DNA of 64,000 nucleotides from CAWCOU01 sp963797335 (lineage in GTDB: Bacteria; Pseudomonadota; Gammaproteobacteria; JAURND01). Below, one piece after another: positions 1 to 8,067 of this stretch (its first letter is position 1; each line of letters begins with the position of its first letter). Under the pieces are notes generated by a model. It ran no database searches. It worked only from the letters and a program-made list of their open reading frames with translations, and was not told where the DNA came from. A program made the position numbers and the translations under genes. The DNA is taken from the NCBI GenBank assembly GCA_963797335.1, contig CAWCOU010000008.1:62001-126000 (forward strand). The letters run 5' to 3'.

Positions 1-958
1 ACACTTGCAATTGCGGAACTTGGTCGGCACCAATTTGAGTTAATACGTGGTCGACTTCCTCCATGAACAATTGTCGCTCAGTATGGTGAGCGTCGACCAC
101 ATGGATTAACAGATCGGCCAGGCGCGTTTCTTCCAGCGTGGCGCGAAAAGCATCCACCAAATCATGCGGTAAGTCGCGAATAAAGCCTACTGTGTCGGCA
201 ACGACAACTGGCCCTATCTCGGGCAGGTCAATGCGTCTTAAGGTTGGGTCTAGCGTGGCAAATAATTGGTTGGCAATAAATACTTTTGCCTCGGTGAGCG
301 CATGGAATAGCGTCGACTTGCCAGCATTGGTATAACCAATCAGCGATACGGTGGGAATCTCGGTACGCCGACGAGCGCGACGGCTTAACTGGCGTTGTTT
401 ACGAACTTTTTCCAGCCGCTCTTTAATCAACTTGATACGGTGGCGTAGTAAACGCCTATCCACTTCCAATTGGGTTTCGCCGGGGCCACCACGCAGACCA
501 ATACCGCCTTTTTGTCGTTCGAGGTGGGTCCAACCGTGAACTAAACGGGTGGAGAGGTATTGTAATTGTGCTAACTCAACCTGTAATTTACCTTCGAAGG
601 TGCGAGCCCGCTGACCAAATATATCTAAAATTAATTCGGTGCGATCGAGAACACTGCAATTCTGAAATAACTGCTCTAAATTACGTTTCTGGGCAGGAGA
701 CAATACGTGGTTAAATAGAACCAAGCGAGCGCCTGTTTCTTTGACACTTTGTGCGATCTCTTGCGCTTTACCACTGCCAACAAAATATTTTGGATCGGGG
801 GCGCTACGCATACCTTTGATAATGGCCAGCGGTGTAGCCCCGGCGGATAAAGCCAGTTCACGAAATTCAGTTAAATATTCTTCCTCGTGCACTTGATGGA
901 AATCGATGTGCACGAGGATAGCGGGCTCCCTCCCTAACGTATCAGGAGTTGTTGACAC
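1..958 (-). CDS. hflX: GTPase HflX, C-terminus beyond the window
   Basis: HflX is a ribosome-associated GTPase that splits or rescues stalled 70S ribosomes under stress. About 319 codons are visible. They include the N-terminal HflX domain (LVHIDF near the start, then KYFVGSGKA), the conserved segment HLERQKGGIGLRGGPGETQ, a P-loop GYTNAGKST and a G3 motif ADTVGFIRDLPH. The C-terminal part of the G domain lies past position 1. An in-frame TAG closes the frame just upstream of 958, so the only early starts are GTG at 958 or GTG at 913. I choose 958 because it gives the usual 13-15 residues before LVHI. Its first three codons fall inside the terminal repeat of the 950-1260 element, and there is no clear Shine-Dalgarno. 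It lies downstream of hfq as in many gammaproteobacteria, but separated from it by that element. Confidence 0.93.
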   Translation of the reverse strand, partial: MSTTPDTLGREPAILVHIDFHQVHEEEYLTEFRELALSAGATPLAIIKGMRSAPDPKYFVGSGKAQEIAQSVKETGARLVLFNHVLSPAQKRNLEQLFQNCSVLDRTELILDIFGQRARTFEGKLQVELAQLQYLSTRLVHGWTHLERQKGGIGLRGGPGETQLEVDRRLLRHRIKLIKERLEKVRKQRQLSRRARRRTEIPTVSLIGYTNAGKSTLFHALTEAKVFIANQLFATLDPTLRRIDLPEIGPVVVADTVGFIRDLPHDLVDAFRATLEETRLADLLIHVVDAHHTERQLFMEEVDHVLTQIGADQVPQLQV

Positions 959-1260
959 TTTCGACTATGCCTTGTGTGAACCCTTGATTTGCTTGTTCCG
1001 TTGCTCAGTTATAGTAATAGCTCAGCCCCAGGATGGAAACGTTCGTATTTTGCCGATTTTGGCGGGAAAATTTTTCTTAAAATGCTCTCATACTGATGTA
1101 TGCTGCGCTTTTTCGAAAACTTTTCTCACCAAACTCGTCTAAAATACTAGCGTTTATGCCATAGATATGGGGTGCTGAGCTATTTCCATTTATAATCGTA
1201 TAAACTGCTAGGTGCTCGCAAATCAAGGGTTTCTGCGGCGGCCTAGCGAAAGTGTCAACA
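950..1260. mobile_element. 311-bp MITE-like element with perfect 14-bp terminal inverted repeats
   Basis: The ends TGTTGACACTTTCG (950-963) and CGAAAGTGTCAACA (1247-1260) are perfect inverted copies. A second perfect 14-bp pair, AACCCTTGATTTGC (979-992) and its complement (1218-1231), lies inside them. No transposase is encoded; the 78-codon ORF across it is fortuitous. A further palindromic repeat (1017-1183) sits in the middle. The element begins 10 bp after the hfq stop and ends within the first codons of hflX. No clear target duplication is visible. A non-autonomous transposon is the best reading, and the family is not recognised. Confidence 0.7.
1017..1183. repeat. Dispersed palindromic repeat, copy A
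   Basis: This 167-bp segment starts ATAGCTCAGC and ends GCTGAGCTAT. It is an imperfect inverted repeat over its whole length, centred near CATACTGATGTATG. A second copy of very similar sequence lies at 58032-58197, so it is a dispersed family able to fold into a long hairpin. Here it is nested in the larger 950-1260 element. Confidence 0.8.
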
Positions 1261-1270
1261 GAGCTTAGAT

Positions 1271-1522
1271 TCAGCTAATTTCAGTAGATTCTACCTCTTC
1301 GTGAAAACCTTCAAGCACCACTTTCCTGGCTGGAACGATGGTAGAGATCGCGTGCTTGTAAACGATTTGGCTAGAGGTATTTTTTAGCATGACAACGGTG
1401 GGATCAAAAGCTTCAATTTGGCCTTGAAGTTTAATACCGTTTACCAGATAGACCGAAACAGGCACTTTTTCTTTACACAAAGTCTCCAAAAAAGGATCTT
1501 GTAGCAGATGTCCTTTACTCAT
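1271..1522 (-). CDS. hfq: RNA chaperone Hfq
   Basis: Hfq is the hexameric RNA chaperone that pairs small RNAs with mRNAs. At 83 residues it has the usual length of compact gammaproteobacterial forms. The N-terminal start MSKGHLLQDPFL, the Sm1 segment (VYLVNGIKLQGQIEAFD) and the Sm2 motif YKHAISTIVPAR with its KH pair are all present, followed by a short acidic tail. A good ribosome-binding site (AAGGAGAAAGGA) precedes the ATG. It follows miaA after a 255-bp gap and so probably has its own promoter. Downstream, the mobile element at 950-1260 separates it from hflX. Confidence 0.98.
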   Translation of the reverse strand: MSKGHLLQDPFLETLCKEKVPVSVYLVNGIKLQGQIEAFDPTVVMLKNTSSQIVYKHAISTIVPARKVVLEGFHEEVESTEIS

Positions 1523-1675
1523 TCCTTTCTCCTTGCTTAATTTTAAATCATGGGTTTATACAAATGTAATCGCCCAGCCATCATGGCAGAACGTCTACCG
1601 AATGTAACTGCAGGCGAGTGTAACACGGGGATGACCGCTTTGCCTACCTGGTAATCACCGCAAGCATCCGCCCTA

Positions 1676-1703
1676 TTGTTTTCACGATCCGTAGTGAAAA
1701 CAA
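1676..1703. other. Perfect 10-bp inverted repeat between miaA and hfq
   Basis: TTGTTTTCAC (1676-1685) and GTGAAAACAA (1694-1703) flank an 8-base loop. There is no T-run after it on either strand, so an intrinsic terminator is unlikely. It could be an operator or an mRNA-processing hairpin in the hfq leader; no regulator can be named. Confidence 0.5.
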
Positions 1704-1777
1704 GCGGTTAAGTCTATCAGGTTATCATAAGATTTCTACCCCTTTTTTGTCAGCATTTGCCGTCAGTTGTGGAGTAG

Positions 1778-2716
1778 CTATCCGAGCGTGGTATTTATTA
1801 GCTGGCGAATTTTGGTGGTTAATTGACTATCTTCGCAATCAAAGGCATGAAGGTCAGGCCAGGATCGCAGCCAGGTTAATTGGCGCTTTGATAATTGTCG
1901 CGTTCTTGCGGTTGCCTGCTGAATCATCTCCTCCCTATCCATCTTGTTTTCTAAGTACTCCCATACTTGTCGATAACCTACTGCTCGTAATGCAGGTAAA
2001 TCCGGGTGCAGTTCCGGTCTGTCGCGCAATGCTTGCACTTCTTCTAGCAATCCTTGGTGCAACATGTGTTCAAAGCGAGTCGCAATCCGTTGATGCAACT
2101 GATCGCGATCCTGTGGTATCAAGGCGATATTTAACCAATGGTAGTTCGTAGGTAAGCGGGGTTTTTGCTGGCAGTACTGACTCAACGACACGCCGGTGAC
2201 GGCGTGAATTTCTAAGGCACGCTGAATACGTTGACCATCTCTGCTATTGATACGCGCCGCCGCCGATGGGTCGATGGCTTGGAGGCGTTGATGTAGCGCC
2301 GGCCAGCCCTCTTGTTCGGCTTCTTGGCACAAACGTTGCCGAATCATAGTATCGGCGGAGGGCAAGATCGATAAACCTTGTTGTAGTGAACGGTAATAAA
2401 GCATAGTTCCACCCACCAATAACGGGATACCACCCGCTTGGGTGATAGCCGCTATTTCACGCTGGGCATCCGAGCAGAATTGCCCTGCGGAGTAAGCTTG
2501 TGCGGGGTCTCGTATATCAATAAGACGGTGAGGGGCGGCTTCCTGTTCGGCTTTAGTAGGCTTAGCTGTCCCTATATCCATGCCGCGATAAACCATTGCC
2601 GAATCAACACTGATAATACTGCAAGGCAATTGCTGTACTAATTCCACGGCTAAGCGAGTTTTACCGCTAGCCGTGGGACCCATCACGCAAATGACATAGG
2701 GAATGCTGTTGCTCAC
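1778..2716 (-). CDS. miaA: tRNA dimethylallyltransferase MiaA
   Basis: MiaA adds a dimethylallyl group to A37 of tRNAs that read codons starting with U. The 312-residue protein has the P-loop GPTASGKT (about residues 13-20), the DSAMVYRGMDIGTAKP substrate segment, LLVGGTMLYYRSL, and the C-terminal helical region RTRQLSKRQLTWLR. The start is GTG, 7 bp after the htpG stop, which suggests translational coupling. The usual mutL neighbour is missing and htpG takes its place. Hfq follows downstream, as in the E. coli miaA-hfq order. Confidence 0.97.
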   Translation of the reverse strand: MSNSIPYVICVMGPTASGKTRLAVELVQQLPCSIISVDSAMVYRGMDIGTAKPTKAEQEAAPHRLIDIRDPAQAYSAGQFCSDAQREIAAITQAGGIPLLVGGTMLYYRSLQQGLSILPSADTMIRQRLCQEAEQEGWPALHQRLQAIDPSAAARINSRDGQRIQRALEIHAVTGVSLSQYCQQKPRLPTNYHWLNIALIPQDRDQLHQRIATRFEHMLHQGLLEEVQALRDRPELHPDLPALRAVGYRQVWEYLENKMDREEMIQQATARTRQLSKRQLTWLRSWPDLHAFDCEDSQLTTKIRQLINTTLG

Positions 2717-2723
2717 GGTGGTG

Positions 2724-4637
2724 TTATTTCATCAGCAAGGTATTGACTCGTTTCACAAAACTCGCTGGGTCTTCCAGGGCCGTGCCTTGAGCTAATTGAG
2801 CTTGTTCAAATATTAACCAAGCCCATTGTGAAAATAAATCTTCATCACTTTCCGCTTTCATCTTTGAAATAATTGGATGTTCTGGATTAATTTCAAAAAT
2901 AGGCTGACTGCTGGGGAAGGCTTGACCCGCTTCGCGGAGCAGGTTTTGCAAATGAATGCTCATTTCGTTTTCCTCGGCCACTAAACAAGCAGGCGAATCG
3001 GTTAAACGATCGGTTAAACGAACTTCTTTGACTTTATCGCCTAATACTTTCTTCACTTGTTCAATGACGCTGGATAATTCTCCTTCCGCTTGTTTGATTT
3101 TTTCTTTGGTTTCCTTATCCTCTAGATCACCTAAGTCGGTATCCCCTTTAGCAACCGATTGCAATGGCTTACCGGCAAATTCGGGTAAGTGGGAAACAGC
3201 CCATTCATCGACACGATCGCTTAGCAATAAAACTTCAATGCCCTTCTTGCGAAATACTTCCAGATGCGGGCTGTTTTTGGCCGCTTTAAAAGAATCGGCG
3301 GTGACGTAGTAAATTTTCTTTTGCCCAGAGACCATGCGATCGACATAATCCTGCAAGGAGACGTTCTGTTCCGGCTCATCGGTTTTCGTGGAAGCGAAAC
3401 GGAGTAGCTTGGCAATAGCATCGCGGTTGGTAAAATCTTCACCCACACCTTCTTTCAGTACCTGACCAAATGTCTTCCAGAACTTGCCGTATTTTTCCGC
3501 ATCATTTCGCGACAAATCATCGAGCATATCCAAGACGCGTTTGACACAACCGGAACGGATGCCTTCGATAATGTGGCTATTTTGCAAAATCTCACGTGAT
3601 ACGTTGAGAGGTAAATCATTCGAATCGACAATACCGCGGATGAAACGTAAATACATGGGTAATAATTGTTGCGCGTCATCCATAATAAAGACGCGGTGTA
3701 CGTACAGTTTTAAGCCGTGCTTTTGATCACGGTTCCACAAATCGAAGGGGGCATGGTTGGGGATATACAGCAAACTGATGTATTCCAACTTGCCTTCGAC
3801 TTTATTATGCGACCACAACATCGGCCCTTCAAAATCGTGAGAGATGTGGCGGTATAACTCCTCGTATTCTTCGTCTTTAATCTGACTTTTGGGTAATGTC
3901 CAGAGTGCGGTGGCACGGTTAACGACTTCTTCTTGAGGCTCTGCTTTTTTGGGTTCTTCCCCTTCTTTTTCTTCTTCCTCACTGATGGAATCTTTCATCA
4001 TGACAATGGGTAGCAGAATGTGATCGGAATATTTGGTGATGATGCGACGCAAGGTCCAAGCATCTAAGAATTCCTCGTCTTCGGGGCGGATGTGTAAAGT
4101 AACCTCGGTGCCGCGTTGTTCACAGGCGACGTTTTCAATGACATAGTCACCTTCGCCACTGGATTCCCAGCGTACACCTTGGTCAGGTTCCATGCCGGCA
4201 CGGCGGGTTTTCACCACAACTTTGTCTGCGACCACGAAGGAAGAATAAAAGCCTACACCAAATTGTCCGATCAGATTCGCATCTTTGCTTTGGTCGCCGC
4301 TTAATTTACTTAAAAACTCTCGAGTACCGGATTTAGCAATGGTGCCTAAGTTTTCGATGACTTCTTCACGATTCATGCCAATGCCATTGTCCCGTATGGT
4401 GATGGTCTTGGCTTCTTTGTCAAACGTGATCCAAATTTTCAATTCTGGATCATTCCCGTACAAAGCGGCGTCACCTAATGCCTCAAAGCGAAGCTTGTCG
4501 GCGGCATCGGAAGCATTAGAAACCAATTCGCGCAAGAATATTTCTTTATTGCTGTATAACGAATGGGTGACCAGGTGTAGTAATTGTTTGACTTCGGCTT
4601 GAAAGCTCAAGGTTTCTTGTTGTTTCGCGGTAGACAT
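2724..4637 (-). CDS. htpG: Chaperone protein HtpG (Hsp90)
   Basis: HtpG is the bacterial Hsp90, an ATP-dependent homodimeric cytosolic chaperone. The protein has the GHKL ATPase domain with SNKEIFLRELVSNASDAADKLRF, DNGIGM and GQFGVGFYSSF, then the middle domain with NVSREILQ and the C-terminal dimerisation domain. A longer frame opens at 4664, but I choose ATG 4637 (MSTAKQQETLSFQAE) because it matches the family N-terminus and has a GAGG site upstream. At about 637 residues it is full length. A sigma32-type promoter lies about 115 bp upstream. miaA follows after 7 bp and may be read through from htpG. Confidence 0.97.
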   Translation of the reverse strand: MSTAKQQETLSFQAEVKQLLHLVTHSLYSNKEIFLRELVSNASDAADKLRFEALGDAALYGNDPELKIWITFDKEAKTITIRDNGIGMNREEVIENLGTIAKSGTREFLSKLSGDQSKDANLIGQFGVGFYSSFVVADKVVVKTRRAGMEPDQGVRWESSGEGDYVIENVACEQRGTEVTLHIRPEDEEFLDAWTLRRIITKYSDHILLPIVMMKDSISEEEEKEGEEPKKAEPQEEVVNRATALWTLPKSQIKDEEYEELYRHISHDFEGPMLWSHNKVEGKLEYISLLYIPNHAPFDLWNRDQKHGLKLYVHRVFIMDDAQQLLPMYLRFIRGIVDSNDLPLNVSREILQNSHIIEGIRSGCVKRVLDMLDDLSRNDAEKYGKFWKTFGQVLKEGVGEDFTNRDAIAKLLRFASTKTDEPEQNVSLQDYVDRMVSGQKKIYYVTADSFKAAKNSPHLEVFRKKGIEVLLLSDRVDEWAVSHLPEFAGKPLQSVAKGDTDLGDLEDKETKEKIKQAEGELSSVIEQVKKVLGDKVKEVRLTDRLTDSPACLVAEENEMSIHLQNLLREAGQAFPSSQPIFEINPEHPIISKMKAESDEDLFSQWAWLIFEQAQLAQGTALEDPASFVKRVNTLLMK

Positions 4638-4750
4638 AATTCGAAATCCTCTTAGAATCGGCAAATTTTTATAAAGACGTTAACCCCAGACCCAATCATT
4701 ACCCACCAGCAGGAGCGAGCGTAAGTCCTAGGTATGCACACATAGTTTCT

Positions 4751-4778
4751 ATATGGGGAATAAGTCCAAAATTTCAAC
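4751..4778 (-). promoter_or_regulatory. Sigma32 (RpoH)-type promoter of htpG
   Basis: Read on the minus strand, GTTGAAA (4772-4778) is followed after 13 bp by CCCCATAT (4751-4758). This matches the heat-shock consensus CTTGAAA, 11-16 bp, CCCCATnT closely. It implies a transcription start near 4745 and an htpG leader of about 105 bases. Heat-shock control of htpG is established in other proteobacteria. Confidence 0.75.
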
Positions 4779-4794
4779 AGCGATGACAGTAACC

Positions 4795-4824
4795 TTTTCA
4801 TTTTTTGCCGGGCGGTGGTATAAT
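4795..4824 (+). promoter_or_regulatory. Candidate promoter of rpoS
   Basis: A perfect TATAAT (4819-4824) follows a weak -35 (TTTCAT) at 17-bp spacing. This would give an rpoS leader of about 170 bases, long enough for post-transcriptional control. The -10 is convincing and the -35 is not. Confidence 0.45.
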
Positions 4825-4999
4825 GGGTAAGTTGCCAAGGTTTACCCCTAAATTCAGTGCAACAAGATTTGTTAAATACGCTTTTTTAGTAATTTTTTAG
4901 CTGTGCCAGGACGGCGCTGACCAAAATAAATACTGAAAAAAGATAAGCGCGTATTGAACAACAAGGATCTTCACTCATCAAGGATAGAGAGAGAAAACC

Positions 5000-6028
5000 G
5001 TGAAAAAATCTAAACGTCTTAAGGACGAGTCGCAAGAGTTCGCCCTTGAAAATACCTCAGATTTAGAGGAATTTGAGTCTGAATCTGATGAAGAATCGGG
5101 TAGTTTGGATGAGGCATTACTTGAAGAAGCATTGCCTGATGCATTATCCCCACCCCACCACCTACATCATTCCCCCGACCCCACCCAGCTGTATTTAAGC
5201 GAAATTGGCTATGTTCCCCTTCTGAGCGCGGAGGAAGAACTCCAAGTCGCGAAAAAGATTGTGAAAGGACATGAACCCTCGCGTTTACGGATGATTGAGA
5301 GCAATTTACGTCTGGTCGTGAAAATTGCCCGCCATTATCTGGGGCGTGGCCTACTGTTCCTGGATTTAATCGAAGAAGGCAACTTAGGCCTGATGCACGC
5401 CGTCGAGAAATTCGATCCGGAACTGGGTTTTCGCTTTTCCACGTATGCCACTTGGTGGATTCGCCAATCCATCGAACGCGCTATTATGAATCAGCGCCGA
5501 ACGATACGATTGCCCATTCATAAAATTAAGGAGTTGAATACCTATTTGCGAGCCGCTCGCGAATTAACGCAGAAATTGGATCACGAACCCACGTGTGAGG
5601 AGATCGCCACGGAAGTCGACAAGCCCTTGGAAGAAATTCGTTATATGCTAGAGCTTAGTAAAGACACCACCTCTATTGATGTGCCCTTAGCGAAAGATAC
5701 CGAGAAGTCATTGGCCGAGACCTTAGTCGACGAACACAATGTCGACCCAGAAACCATCCTTGAAGACGAAGACATGGAAGACCATGTGCGTCTTTGGTTT
5801 TCGGAGTTACCCAGCAAGCAACAAGAAATTTTAGCCCGCCGCTTTGGTCTTTACGGCCATGAAAAAGCGACGCTAGAGGAAGTTGGCAAAGCCGTCGGGC
5901 TAACCCGGGAGCGTGTGAGACAAATTCAAATCGAGGCCATCAAAAAATTACACGACCGAGTCATCGCCCAAGGTTTTGGTGAACCTTCAGGTGAAGCTAA
6001 TAATAACGAAACAGCAGCTGCTGAATAA
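5000..6028 (+). CDS. rpoS: RNA polymerase sigma factor RpoS
   Basis: This is the stationary-phase and stress sigma factor. The 342-residue protein has a long acidic N-terminus (about residues 9-45). Next come DPTQLYLSEIGYVPLLSAEEE (region 1.2), ESNLRLVVKIARHYLGRG and DLIEEGNLGL (2.1-2.2), and FRFSTYATWWIRQSI (2.3-2.4). The RTIRLPIHKIKELN linker and the region 4 helix-turn-helix LEEVGKAVGLTRERVRQIQ follow. The RpoS-type region after RTIRLPI and the absence of a long region 1.1/NCR separate it from RpoD. The ATG follows GAGAGAGAAAACC. nlpD, a frequent upstream partner, is absent; htpG is divergent. In Legionella RpoS helps control the intracellular cycle, and a similar role here is inference. 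Confidence 0.95.
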   Translation: MKKSKRLKDESQEFALENTSDLEEFESESDEESGSLDEALLEEALPDALSPPHHLHHSPDPTQLYLSEIGYVPLLSAEEELQVAKKIVKGHEPSRLRMIESNLRLVVKIARHYLGRGLLFLDLIEEGNLGLMHAVEKFDPELGFRFSTYATWWIRQSIERAIMNQRRTIRLPIHKIKELNTYLRAARELTQKLDHEPTCEEIATEVDKPLEEIRYMLELSKDTTSIDVPLAKDTEKSLAETLVDEHNVDPETILEDEDMEDHVRLWFSELPSKQQEILARRFGLYGHEKATLEEVGKAVGLTRERVRQIQIEAIKKLHDRVIAQGFGEPSGEANNNETAAAE

Positions 6029-6051
6029 CCGGATTGCCCCAAGAAAATACT

Positions 6052-6379
6052 CTCCTTCTCCCCTTGTGGGCTAAGGTATACACACATCTTTTTCAGTCAG
6101 CTGTGAGTGAGTATTAGATTAGGGGTTAGCACTGTAAACCCCCTCTCCCGCGCGAGGAGCTTGAATAAAGGCACTGAACTTGTTCGCGGGAGAGGGTTGG
6201 GGAGAGGGCGAATGGATAGCGCGCGACTTTACCCTCTCCCCTAACCCTCTCCCGCGAATAGGTTTGCAGCTTTTGCCCAAACTCCTCGCGCGGGAGAGGG
6301 GGTTTACAGTGCAAATCGTTAGTCCAGTGCCTACTCACAATTGACTAAAAAAGATGTGTGCATACCTTAGCCCACAAGG
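6052..6379. repeat. Nested palindromic repeat between rpoS and amiC
   Basis: Three inverted-repeat pairs are nested. The outer arms CCTTGTGGGCTAAGG and CCTTAGCCCACAAGG run from 6062 and end at 6379. The middle arms of 31 bp are 6129-6159 and 6282-6312. The inner arms are 6183-6208 and 6232-6258, rich in GGGAGAGGG. Positions 6052-6070 carry CTCCTTCTCCCCTTGTGGG, shared with short palindromes at 37391-37417 and 42648-42674. No coding capacity is visible. It may be a MITE or compound REP element, and in RNA it would form a cruciform that could also end rpoS transcripts. Confidence 0.75.
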
Positions 6380-6419
6380 AGGAAGGGGTATTTATCGGGC
6401 GACCTGCCCATGCTCCTAG

Positions 6420-7595
6420 TTAGCTTTCACTATTTTGAGCAGTGGGAAGAAAGTTTTTAATACCTTGCGTGATGGCCAAGGCAATTTTTTGCTGATAACT
6501 GGGCGTCATGAGTTTTTGTTCCTGTTGAGGATTAGATAAATAACCGGTTTCTATTAACAGCGAAGGAATATCTGGAGATTTTAAAACCACAAAGCCCGCC
6601 TGCTCTACTCGCTGCCAATGCAAGCTGGTTATTTGGCTTAACTGTTTTAAAATAGCAGCGCCCATCACTAAGCTGACCCCAATGGTATGAGTTTGCGATA
6701 AATCCAATAATACTGAACGCAGCATTCGATCTTTGTCTGCAAACACACCGTCGATAAATTCCGATTGATTCTCTTTTTCAGCCAACCAACGCGCGGATTC
6801 ACTGGTTGCACCACGGTAGGACAGCGCAAACACGGAAGCACCATTGGCGTCGGCATTTTTATACGCATCGGCGTGAACGGCAATAAACAAGTTTGCTTTA
6901 TATTGACGCGCGATGCTCAATCGTTGTCGTAGCGGTATAAAACGGTCACTGTTGCGCGTTAATTCTGCTCGACATCCGGGAATTTGATTGATTTGCCGTT
7001 TTAATTCACGCGCAATCGCAAGCACCACTGTTTTTTCTTGATGACCATTAACACCAGTCGCGCCAGGATCTTTGCCCCCGTGCCCTGGGTCAATCACGAC
7101 CATAAAACGAGAAGTAATTTTTTTCGAAGACGTTGCTGTTTTTTTGGGAATTACCGGTGATGTTTCATCGACTGATTGAGCAGTCACAAAGTCAATCGCT
7201 AATTGATAACCGTGAGACTTTGTCGGGGATAGTAACAACGCCTTTGCTTCGACAGGATGTCGAAAAGTAAATTGCGCCTGTACCATCTGCCCTGCTTTGG
7301 ATTGTAATCGATAATCTGCGACCACCGTAGATAACAATGCCAATGGTTTAATACCGCAAGTGCTTGTTGCACACTGCAACGCCGTATTATACAGCTTGAG
7401 GGTCAATTGATTGTTATTCACTGAGGAAATTACGTAACTGACCGCATTATTTAAGGCAAACACAAAACGAGTGGCGCCTGGCTTCACGCTAAAATGCGCA
7501 TTGGTTAACTGAACAGGCTGAGTTTGGGCAATGGCTTGGTCACAGCATAATAGCAGCGTGAATAATAAACAGATCCCGCTAATTTTCCGAAGCAT
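6420..7595 (-). CDS. N-acetylmuramoyl-L-alanine amidase AmiC/AmiB type
   Basis: This periplasmic zinc amidase cleaves septal peptidoglycan during daughter-cell separation. The 391-residue protein has a signal peptide ending near QAIAQ, an AMIN domain (about residues 28-140) that targets the septum, a Lys/Thr/Ser-rich linker, and an Amidase_3 domain. Zinc and catalytic residues are visible in VIDPGHGG (His near 172), the Glu of GHQEKT, AVHADA and the Glu of SLLIETGYLSNP. There is no LysM domain, unlike some AmiB proteins. The ATG overlaps the end of tsaE by 17 bp, so the two are coupled. The pairing of tsaE with an amidase gene is common in gammaproteobacteria. Confidence 0.94.
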   Translation of the reverse strand: MLRKISGICLLFTLLLCCDQAIAQTQPVQLTNAHFSVKPGATRFVFALNNAVSYVISSVNNNQLTLKLYNTALQCATSTCGIKPLALLSTVVADYRLQSKAGQMVQAQFTFRHPVEAKALLLSPTKSHGYQLAIDFVTAQSVDETSPVIPKKTATSSKKITSRFMVVIDPGHGGKDPGATGVNGHQEKTVVLAIARELKRQINQIPGCRAELTRNSDRFIPLRQRLSIARQYKANLFIAVHADAYKNADANGASVFALSYRGATSESARWLAEKENQSEFIDGVFADKDRMLRSVLLDLSQTHTIGVSLVMGAAILKQLSQITSLHWQRVEQAGFVVLKSPDIPSLLIETGYLSNPQQEQKLMTPSYQQKIALAITQGIKNFLPTAQNSES

Positions 7596-8055
7596 GTAGC
7601 AGTCGCTCCATGATTTCTTGACCTAATTTTTCCGCTGCTTGTATTTCAATTTCGCGGCCAACCGGTAATACCGAAATGTGGATCACGATATCGGCAGCTG
7701 GTAACACTGCTTGTCCGTGTTCCGGCCACTCCACCAGGCAGATGGCCTGATCGCTGAGGTAATCTTCTATACCTATCTCATACAAAGAGGATGCGTTTTC
7801 CATTCGATAAAGATCAAAATGGTAGACGTTTTGATTTATCAGCGTATAGGACTCGACTATTGTATAAGTGGGGCTTTTCACACGATCTTGATAACCCATG
7901 CCTCGGAGAAAGCCGCGCGCCAATGTGGTTTTACCCGCGCCTAATTCCCCTATTAAATAAATTAAACAGCGTCGAGTCGACATAGCATGCGCTAATTGTG
8001 TGCCGAAACGCTCCATGGCGGCTTCATCCGGTAGGTATTTTTTTTGTTTCTTCAT
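7579..8055 (-). CDS. tsaE: tRNA threonylcarbamoyladenosine biosynthesis ATPase TsaE
   Basis: TsaE is the ATPase subunit that works with TsaB and TsaD to make t6A37 on ANN-decoding tRNAs. The 158-residue protein has the P-loop GELGAGKTTLARGFLRG (about residues 36-52), the SPTYTIVESY switch region, HFDLYRM and CLVEWPEHG. All are typical of the family, and its length is normal. It sits between nnr (12 bp upstream) and the amidase gene (17-bp overlap), an arrangement widely conserved in gammaproteobacteria. Confidence 0.97.
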   Translation of the reverse strand: MKKQKKYLPDEAAMERFGTQLAHAMSTRRCLIYLIGELGAGKTTLARGFLRGMGYQDRVKSPTYTIVESYTLINQNVYHFDLYRMENASSLYEIGIEDYLSDQAICLVEWPEHGQAVLPAADIVIHISVLPVGREIEIQAAEKLGQEIMERLLHASEN

Positions 8056-8067
8056 AACATTGTCTAA

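Noticed and set aside
906..1142. 78-codon plus-strand ORF across the hflX start and the 950-1260 element
   Set aside because: It lies in repeat DNA and overlaps hflX; no ribosome site or family is seen.
1747..2151. 134-codon plus-strand ORF opposite the end of miaA
   Set aside because: It is antisense to a certain gene, and its composition follows the miaA codons.
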